Assembly: GCA_009760855.2 (NCBI GenBank)
Contig: WPIO01000023.1
Location: 747,501-811,500 of the forward strand
Origin: Cristatella mucedo
Taxonomy: Eukaryota; Bryozoa; Phylactolaemata; Cristatellidae
Direction: 5' to 3'
DNA: 64,000 nt
The position numbers were made by a program, and so were the translations under genes. Positions 56,640 to 64,000 of the stretch are shown in pieces. A model generated the notes under the pieces. It did not search any database, had not been told where the DNA came from, and worked only from the letters and a program-made list of their open reading frames with translations. Each line of letters starts with the position of its first letter. Position 1 is the stretch's first letter.

Positions 56640-59017
56640 CTAAAAGTTAAACGGAAATCTAATTTTTTATAAAGTAAAGTCCGCCTTTTGATTTTTTTGC
56701 TTAACACATGTAACTCATAGGTAACGCAATTGGTTTAACTTTAAGGCATAGTAAATCGAAGCTGACATTTATCCCATCTCAGTCATTGGAGATTGTGCAA
56801 CAGTCTAGTAATTTCACGAGTCAGTCGCAGCTGTTTCAAGCGTCTGTGGTCTTCACCAACCGCAAGCTCTCATTGGCAATGCTTGTAAAAAGTTAAAACT
56901 CACAAAGGGTCATGTCTGGCTGCTGCTTGGTATGATACATGCAACGGCGTGTTTTCAACGACCCTGGACACTATTACCGTAAGTATAAAGCAAGCCATTT
57001 AGAGGGAGAGGACGGGTAATTTGCAATGGTTGTCTAATGCATAGGCAGTGGTATAGAAACCATCGGCTGGCGGAAGCAGGAGTTTTACTGTCGGCGATGC
57101 ACATTTTTGGAAAGAGGCATTCGGCCAGATAAACATATGTAAGATAAAAGAATATGTTTGAATCTACATAGAGGAAAGCCTGGTAAGTTTTTAAAGGCAG
57201 TACAGTTTGGAGCAACTTGAAACACGGATACTCTCGCTGTAAACCTTATTCGATATGGAATTCGAGATCGTTGATGGAGATAAAAAAAGAGTAAAATAAA
57301 AATAATAGGTCCTGAACGGAAATAAATTAGAACGATTAGATGAGTAAAGCCAGTGGATCAATGTAAAATGGGATGTACTTTACCATCGCAACGAGCGATA
57401 TTTTTAAGTGAATTACTAAATTTAAATTTTGTGCTCTAGAAAAATAGTGATAGAATACTACACAATAATTTACCGGTGTTGTGGTATAAAGAACAGGAGA
57501 ATGCTATAACGCAGTAGAACCAAAGAAACCACATACAACCTGTAGCTCTACTGTGGCAGACATTAAAGTACAATTAAGATAGAAACACAATATAGCAGGG
57601 TGAAATAAGCCTTTTCAATTAATATGTGTGCAGCCAAGACCGTACTATAACAGAGTGAAATATGGAGCTTCGCAGTTTAGTGAAAAGACTTGCAGCAGCT
57701 GCCAGTGCAATTAATCGGATACGATGGCTTTATGGAGATTTTTCAGTTCTAGAATAATAACAGATTTATGAGGCTAAATAATTGCTGTTTTTGTTTGAGA
57801 GTTCACGGGACGGAAAACGTTTTGCAAAATAGACTAGAAACTAGAGCTGTCCAAAAAGACCTACGCTTAAGGGACTAAAAATGCTTCGGTTGGTCTTTGT
57901 TAGGCAGGTGAATTTGCAGTACATGCACATGATTCTTACAGTGACTGATTGGCAGCTAGTTCAGCCGGTAGATGGCTGAGACCACGTTTATTTACAGGCC
58001 GGGTTTCCTTAATCACAGATATGCTGAATTCGGTTCTTAGACATTGCTGAAAGACCATTTAAAGTGAATATTTGTCAGCTGAAGGGTAGCACACGTCTAA
58101 CGCAGTTCGAAATCGGGCTACTAGCAACCACGCTCAGGGAAAAGCTAAGGTGCACGGAATTTCTTGGACTCATATTAAATTCAATAAACTACTGTCAATA
58201 TAATGGTAATGATATCCCGCTTGAATTTCGAGTAAATGAGTAATAAAAAATTATGCTGTCATGGGAGTCATGTAGGCCTGTAAACAATTTCTAAACACTG
58301 GCTTGTTCTAGTTAAAAATCTCCAGTATACGAATTTCACTTTGTAAATAAAAGATCGAGCATATATGTATGTGCATAGCTCTGCAAAGGCTATGCCACAC
58401 TGGCTCACTGACCAGCAATCTTTGCTAAGACTGACTTTCTCGCTAAGAATGGCTGTCACTCTATGGCCTTTCTATCTTATCCATTATGCACAGGGATAAT
58501 CGTTATAGCATTCAAATACTTGAAAAAAAACAGTCAGATCACAAGGATTCTCATCATTATTCCTAATAAAACGCACAGTTCAAAGTTCAGTTTCAATTAC
58601 GAGAGTCCATGTTGTAGCAACCTATGCAAATTAGTAAATAATCTCTCGTTTTTTTGCAGACAGACACTTAATCGACGTTTCCCATCTTATTAATACTTTG
58701 AATTTCGCTCAAGTGCGTCAGTAAATAGCGTTTACAGTCTCGTTCATGCGACACCAACAGGCTCGCTCAAGCTTGCACTGACTCACGCCCACACGCCCAC
58801 AAACGTGCACTCTCACAGCACAATAAAATAACTTAAATTAACAGTATGTAGGTGCTGTTAGTTAAAGTCGTACATTTTACCAATAGTAAGACAACGGTGC
58901 TCGTAAACAATGTTTGTAATCTAGCAGCCTGAAAACGAGTCGTGTAGAGGAAATAGTGAACCTTTTGGTGAAACGGATCAAGATTTTAGCCATTGAGTTA
59001 CAACAGGAAAGGAATGG
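56640..59017. other. No recognisable gene
   Basis: Searched by eye on the minus strand for further SAMHD1-like exons (IDDM, NKR, CHDLG blocks); none seen. Frames at 56955-57215 (minus), 58268-58459 (minus) and 58463-58693 (plus) have no family signature. Confidence 0.4.
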
Positions 59018-59895
59018 TTGAAGTTATCTCAATTACTTTTATTGTACGTCGTATTGAGCATCGAGCACTGGGTTGTGCCACGAGTGGTCATCACGAAGGT
59101 GCGAGAGTTCGCTAGGCTCGTGGAAGGCCACGCTTGGGCGGCCCCGCCTGTGCAAGGCAGGGTCAGCCGCTGCCTGGCCACGGACAGATTTGCCACCCAC
59201 AATCACTTCTTGACCAGGGGTCTTTGTCTGTCGTTCCGGGCTTGGCGGTTTTGTACGCCGAGCGGGCCCGTACGTGCTACCAGTGGCTGCTGCCAAGAGT
59301 CGGGCATACCCTGGGACGGTTACCAGCTGCCGCCTATGCCGCACGGAGGCAGAGACCGCTTGCCACGTGCTGAGCTACTGCCGGCTGATGCTGCATGCAA
59401 TTACAACCCGACACAATCTGATCCTGGGCCGCCTAATCCGAGCTCTTCCGGCCAGCACGCTCAACTACATGTCGGCAGGCCACACCCTCCCGCTTGCCGG
59501 TGGCCGGGCTCTCAAGCCGGACCTGGTCATTTACAACGGCACTGATTTAGTAATTGTAGATGTGACAGTGCCATTCTACAGCAGCGTGGAGGCTCTGATT
59601 GTGGCCGCCCCGAACAAGACCGAAAAAATATGCAGCCATTGCCCGGTCTTTCCTGACTGCTGGGTACCGGTCGGCAGTGGTAAGGCCCTTCGTGGTCGGG
59701 GCTCTAGGCAGCTGGTGGCCAGACAATAAAGCTTTATTGGCCAAACTCGGCATCCCACGCTCGGAGATGACGGCTTTGAGGCGGCACTGCGTCTCCGACA
59801 CCATTACGTGCTCGGAAGCCATGTGGTCCATTTACCTGAACCGGGAGGCCCGGGTAGCACGCTCGACCCCGGCAGGACAGGGTACCGTCTACTAA
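59018..59895 (+). pseudogene. R2-type LINE, C-terminal (zinc knuckle + endonuclease) fragment
   Basis: A GC-rich island. Frame one (59018 to about 59240) carries LVEGHAWAAP and DRFATHNHFLTRGLCLSF. The next frame (about 59240-59620) has a CX2CX8HX4C zinc knuckle (CRLCRTEAETACHVLSYC), then RHNLILGRLIRAL and LKPDLVIYNGTDLVIVDVTV. A third frame (about 59600-59895) has KKYAAIARSFLTAGY and FVVGALGSWWPDN, ending in a stop. This order (CCHC, 'RH..i', 'PDl......DV..P', 'K.KY') is that of the R2/HERO group with a restriction-like endonuclease. Two frameshifts make it inactive. RT not present. Confidence 0.88.
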
Positions 59896-59954
59896 TGTAT
59901 ATATACTAGTTAAAAATATTTTGCTCGGTAATAATATGCATTTATGAGTGCACG

Positions 59955-59987
59955 TTTGTGTATGTGTGTGTGTGCGTGTGCGCGCGC
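59955..59987. repeat. (TG)n/(CG)n microsatellite
   Basis: Short alternating purine-pyrimidine tract TGTGTATGTGTGTGTGTGCG continuing into CGCGCGC. Confidence 0.9.
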
Positions 59988-60825
59988 AAATTTGCATGAA
60001 ATTTGAATACGGCTGCGTAGGTATGTGCAGTAAAATTCTCATTCGAGGGCCCACGCACTCGATGAGTTTTTATGCCTTAGCAACTGAAGTAAATGCTTTG
60101 GAACCCCACATTAAGTAAAGTAGCTAGCTAACGACACTGAGCGTGTCAGCAATTTTTAATAGCTGCTCATAAAATATTAGTAGTCTCAGTCTGTCTGAGG
60201 AAATTTTACATGTATTTTAGCGCCTAAAATTTGGTTGACATATAGCTGCAAAAGGAACATATATAAAATTAAGCGAACCAAAAGATTCCATTGTTGGGAT
60301 AACTCAAAATTGGAAGAATGGACTCAGAGTTTCACTGTTATAGAGCAATAACTATGCACACCCACTGTACTAGTATACATATTTACTTTCATATCCAGAA
60401 AGCAAGCCATATTTGATATAGCCGTTTTATAAAGCTCCCAAAATACAAATGCAACTTTTTGTACTTCAAGACATCTTACATTCAAGTACATGGTTAGTCA
60501 CTTGGGGCACAAATCACTACCCCAATGCGATGCTATAATAAGTTATCCTAGTATCAATCGGTAGGCACATTTGGCCCTCTAACTTCCGGTGGAGAGATTG
60601 CAAGGTAATAGATTCCACCATTGATAATTTGTGTGCGATTAGCAATATAATCTTGGATTTTAACTCTGCTACTATTTTCATTGAGGTCCCCCTCATGTCC
60701 TATCGTTGAAATGTGCACCAATCTGTCTTAAATAATTGCTATTGAAGTCGTCCCTATAGGTTCTCAACAATTGTAGCTGTCAAACCTCCGACTGAATAGT
60801 GATTTAGTTGTTATTAGTCCCGCCT
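59988..60825. other. No recognisable gene
   Basis: AT-rich. No repeat family or exon identified. Confidence 0.45.
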
Positions 60826-61080
60826 ACTTTTAGCTGCATAACATTGCTAAAGTCCGGGCTTCTTTTGACATTGATAACTCATCTAAATTGGTCCATGCAT
60901 TTGTGACACCCCGTCCTGATTTCCGTGACTCACTGCTTGCTGATCTGCTGGCCTGTGCAATCAGGTGTTGAAGCTCATCCGCCGTGAGCTTCGCAATTGC
61001 CACATCACACCACTCGTCGCCAACCCGAACTGGCTCCCAATCAAGTGGCACCTCGACTTTACACCCTAGCTGCATGTATA
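60826..61080 (+). mobile_element. LINE family A, internal fragment
   Basis: TAGCTGCATAACATTGCTAA through TGGTCCATGCATTTGTGACA and TGGCTCCCAATCAAGTGGCA corresponds to the C-terminal RT to LHWLP region. It is followed by a more upstream part of the element, so it belongs to a separate or rearranged copy. A deletion removes the 'LVQN' stretch. Confidence 0.8.
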
Positions 61081-61385
61081 GATTAAATCCACACGTGGAT
61101 GGCAGCAAACTTTCTTAAATTAAATAATGAAAGAAAACTTACTAGTTATGGTACAACGAAGTGCGATTCATATAGTGGAAAACCCGTCATTCAAAATCGG
61201 CTGCGTCAGAATATCTCTTGTTGAATTGGCACGAAATCTGGGTGTCATGTTCCACAGTGACCTTTCATTAGACGACCACATTAGCTTCACACTAAAGTCT
61301 GCCTACTATCAGATAAATAACATTGCTAGAATTCGGCTTGTTAAGTCAGAAATTCTACATTGAAATTGAACCATGCGTGTAGTTC
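61081..61385 (+). mobile_element. LINE family A, upstream part of an interrupted copy
   Basis: Starts with GTGGATGGCAGCAAACTTTC and encodes SLVELARNLGVMFHSDLSLD and DHISFTLKSAYYQINNIARI. It breaks off near CCATGCGTGTAG, where a GC-rich tandem repeat begins. It resumes near 61749. Confidence 0.85.
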
Positions 61386-61748
61386 GGTTCATGCACAGAA
61401 ACGCCAGCAAATGACCAACACCAACAGTTTAACCCTACAACGAATGTAGCAGAGGGAAATACGACTCCCTTCGCCCTTTCTCCCACTCAAGTCCTACTCC
61501 TCGATCACTGCTGGGCACTCTCTGGCCCCGATGATGAATCCAACATCTGCTCACCAGTGGGTTATCGGGATGAACAACATTGGCCTGCGTCCGAGACACA
61601 TCGGAGGCGGACCACAGTTGTCCGCCGGCCAGCCCCGATGATCAACCCAGCATCTGTCCACCAGCAGGTTTGGGGGTGGAACAATACCGACATGGGTCCG
61701 AGCCACTTCGTTGGCATATATGTAACTTATCACTGTCTGTATCAAACT
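61386..61748. repeat. Minisatellite-like insert inside a LINE
   Basis: About 360 bases not belonging to LINE A. Two imperfect copies of a roughly 108-base unit start with CCCCGATGAT at 61525 and 61633. Each has AACCCAGCATCTG or a close variant, then CACCAG, GAACAA and GTCCGAG. GC-richer than its host. Possibly a piece of a longer satellite or a small element; family unknown. Confidence 0.7.
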
Positions 61749-62395
61749 ACAATACGCTTGTTACATCATGCCCTTTCTTCTGTAATTCACTGCTTGCTGG
61801 TCTACTAGCATGTGCAATCAGGCACTTACAGTTGGTGCAAAACTCTGCAGCTGGGCTCATGTGTGGCGAGTGGGGCAACTGATGCATCATGCCACTTATC
61901 GCCGACCTGCACTGGCTCAAAATCTAAGATTGACCTCGTGGTTTGTCTCTTACATTTAGGTCCTTCTATTCTCTGGCTTCAGCCTACCTGCCAGAACTAC
62001 TCCGCCACCAGGCGAAGAGTCGTGCAACCCGCTGTTTTGATTCGAATAGTTTAGCTATACCTAGTTCGAACCTCAAAACAGTTGGGGAACGTGCCCTTGC
62101 TTCTATGCTCCCAAAGCCTTGAACTCAAAACTGACGCACGTCAAAACGTCCCCCTGAGATGACGAAATTTAAAAGGAAGCTTAAAGCGCACCTATAAATT
62201 TTAGCATTTGGTGGATTTTTGTGATTCATCTTTACTGTGCATGTAGCTGCTTACACTGTGCCTGCTGCTTGCTCATGTTACCATCTACTACTTGATCATG
62301 CTATTTATATTGCATATGTAAAGTTCACAGAGAGAGAGAGATTTAGTTATGTGAGGGCACTATGCAAATGTATTATTATTATTGCTATTACAATC
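61749..62395 (+). mobile_element. LINE family A, downstream part of the interrupted copy
   Basis: Resumes at TTGTTACATCATGCCCTTTC, continues through GCAATCAGGCACTTACAGTT and GACCTGCACTGGCTC, and ends with a decayed hairpin (GTAAAGTTCACAGAGAGAGA) and ATT repeats near 62380. Several stops. Confidence 0.85.
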
Positions 62396-63180
62396 TTCTA
62401 GTTGTGTGGAGGTTTTAATTGATGGTTTACAGATCATATCAATATCATTGAGGTATTAATTTAGGAATAACTTATAATCACAATGGCTGACGTAATCTGA
62501 ATGGTTTAGCTGTCCAGTATTTCACTACCTGTCAAAACATATATACAAAATTTATCGTATTCACTTATGTAGAGCTGCGTAATGGAGGAGATCAAAGACA
62601 TTAACCACAACGAATGGAGATGTTGCCAGTGACAAGTGAGTCGAGCGAGCACTAGACGAGCAACTTGTGATTTTTGGAGTCAAAGCGTCGAAAAAATGAA
62701 TGCGCTAACAGAGAACCTTGACGGAAGGTGTCCGGAACGACAGTAAATAATTTGATTAAAAAGTGCATAAGCCATCTTAACGGATGGGTGAAACTCAACT
62801 GTAATTCATGTCCAGTGAATATATTGAACAGTCAAAAGAGGTAAAGGCTGTGTATTGCTTTGAGAATTAAAAGTAATGCATCTACAAAGGTGTTTAGTTG
62901 TATCCCGTATATTCGGCATGCTAGAGTTCTGGCACAGTGTGTGCCTAGGTAAGGTTAAATAGTCCCATGGAAACTACCACCACTACCTGCCAGCTAAGAA
63001 CCGCATCGAGGGCCCTGTTTAGCCGACGTAAGGATGATGGCAGAAGAGTCATAATTACTCCTGCCGATCTTTTTCTAGGCATTGGCCATCTGGCCTAGGC
63101 ATTTGCCGTTGATGGAACAGCTGTGAGCTAGTGCATCTTTTAGCCAATTCCACTAGTTGAGCTAACTCACCACGTTCGTA
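62396..63180. other. No recognisable gene
   Basis: No repeat family or coding motif seen. Confidence 0.45.
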
Positions 63181-63276
63181 GGACATTCCCCCCTTGGACT
63201 CCCCCCCAGGTGGACTATAGGACATCCCCCCTGGTAAGACATTTCCCCCGATTTTGATGAATGTATAAATAAGAAT

Positions 63277-63344
<68 letters not shown>
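63277..63344. repeat. (CA)n(AT)n microsatellite
   Basis: Seven CA repeats followed by about 27 AT repeats. An open frame through it on the minus strand is a repeat artefact. Confidence 0.98.
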
Positions 63345-63347
<3 letters not shown>

Positions 63348-63429
63348 AGATCAAATTAAGTTCATGCTCTATTAAAATAAAATCAAATCAGTATAATTAG
63401 AGGAATAGATGGATTGGAAGGATTTTTTC

Positions 63430-63706
63430 TAATGGAGCGAGCGGTGGTTGCGGTGGCTGCGGCAGCAACGAGCTATATCATTTGGTCCTGCGGAAGTTAG
63501 GTCCCGCTCGAAGCCGCCAGGCACGTGTTCGTAACCGTTAAAGCGGGCACGCGATGCGGCTGCCGCGCGTTCCTGCAAACGAGCGGTAAGCCTCAGGGGT
63601 TCACTGAGTGTAACTCAACCTCAAGAGATCTAGTTATGCCCTTATGCACACTAATTAAACCGCGGAGTACGAGCAAGGGTGGATTCAGGCGGCGGAGGCG
63701 CAGCCC
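63430..63706. other. GC-rich stretch, unassigned
   Basis: Rich in GCGG and GGCTGCGG trinucleotide-like runs at 63440-63470, contrasting with the AT-rich window. The plus frame 63525-63713 is short and ends in an Arg-rich tail. No family recognised. Confidence 0.4.
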
Positions 63707-63956
63707 GCCCTAAACCCTAAAACCTAAACCCTAAACACTAAACCCTAAACACCCAAACTCTAAACCATAAACCCTAAAAGCTAAAGCTTAAGCCCTAAAA
63801 GCCCTAACAATCCTAACTCTAAAACCCTAAACGCTAAAGCCTAAACCCTAAACCATAAAACCCTAAACCTTAAATGCTAAGCCCTAAACACTAAACTCTA
63901 AACCCCAAAAACCCTAACCTTAAACACTACACCATAAAACCTAAACCCTAAACCTT
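63707..63956. repeat. Degenerate telomere-like (CCCTAAA)n array, interstitial
   Basis: About 250 bases of CCCTAAA with many variants (CCTAAAA, CACTAAA, CATAAAC, CTCTAAA). CCCTAAA is the plant/alga/some-protist telomere unit; most animals use CCCTAA. The array is degenerate and followed by unrelated sequence, so it is not a chromosome end here. Confidence 0.9.
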
Positions 63957-64000
63957 ATACTGGGGGAATGTTCTACCCCAGCGGGGAAATGCACGGGGGG

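Larger units (their letters stand above)
63181..64000. other. Composite segment bounded by inverted G-run motifs
   Basis: Left edge (63181-63250): three copies of GGACATNCCCCC-like motifs. Right edge (63961-64000): GGGGGAATGTTCTACC and GCGGGGAAATGCACGGGGGG, the inverse of the left motif. Between them lie a CA/AT microsatellite, a GC-rich stretch and a telomere-like array. The arrangement resembles an element with inverted, internally repeated ends, but the window stops at the right motif, so its true extent is unknown. Confidence 0.45.

Noticed and set aside
59018-59545. 175-codon continuous frame as a host gene
   Set aside because: Only its first part matches the R2-type protein; after about 59240 the true homologous frame shifts, so the long frame is an accident of GC-rich DNA.
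59039-60054. Several minus-strand frames of 60-106 codons opposite the R2-like fragment
   Set aside because: Antisense shadows of GC-rich coding sequence without any family signature.
63055-63354. 99-codon minus-strand frame with Tyr-Ile and Gly-rich parts
   Set aside because: Generated by the AT/CA microsatellite and the C-run motifs; not a plausible gene.
63707-63956. A true chromosome end
   Set aside because: The array is short, degenerate and followed by unrelated G-rich sequence.

Overview
This window looks like AT-rich nuclear DNA of an invertebrate animal. The evidence is one intron-rich gene with clear SAMHD1 homology, many 5'-truncated L2/CR1-type LINEs, tRNA-derived SINEs, Ty3/gypsy remnants, an R2-type fragment and a non-autonomous hAT element. 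There is no bacterial gene organisation, and I could not pin down the species. Plant-type CCCTAAA-like repeats at the right edge are interstitial and degenerate, so I do not use them for taxonomy.

The one host gene I can follow is a SAMHD1-like dNTP triphosphohydrolase on the minus strand. Twelve exons run from about 43.63 kb down to a stop codon at 12.307 kb. They carry the catalytic H...HD...D residues of the HD fold and the C-terminal region. Junction phases agree at every junction but one. Two, possibly three, introns need GC rather than GT donors. The N-terminal exon(s), including any SAM domain, were not found. A lone paralogous copy of the C-terminal exon lies upstream at 56.5 kb, which suggests a tandem duplicate or relic.

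Layout. 0-2.4 kb: LINE tail, hAT element and inverted repeats. 2.4-8.1 kb: a decayed virus-like integrated element with an rve integrase, tail-fibre-like repeats, a YqaJ-type nuclease, a probable double-jelly-roll capsid protein and a small charged ORF. It is cut on its right by a LINE. 8.1-12 kb: LINE and SINE fragments. 12.3-43.6 kb: the SAMHD1-like gene, with introns full of LINE family A (plus strand), LINE family B (mostly minus), SINEs and a Ty3/gypsy copy at 17.2-20.1 kb. 44-56 kb: more LINEs, including a young family B copy with an intact RT frame inserted into a family A copy. 56-64 kb: the orphan exon, a GC-rich R2-like fragment, rearranged LINE A pieces with a minisatellite insert, and a segment bounded by inverted G-run motifs that contains an AT microsatellite and the telomere-like array.

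LINE family A ends in a conserved 3' hairpin plus (ATT)n. The tRNA-derived SINE family S1 carries the same 3' tail, so the two probably form a LINE/SINE mobilisation pair. Nested insertions (B in A, B in S1, S2 in gypsy) give a relative order of activity. Large parts of the window (for example 23.6-25.6, 26.2-28.2, 29.4-31.8, 34.2-35.5, 38.2-39.8, 44-45.5, 51.2-52.9, 54.5-56.4 and 56.7-59 kb) show nothing I can support as a gene.
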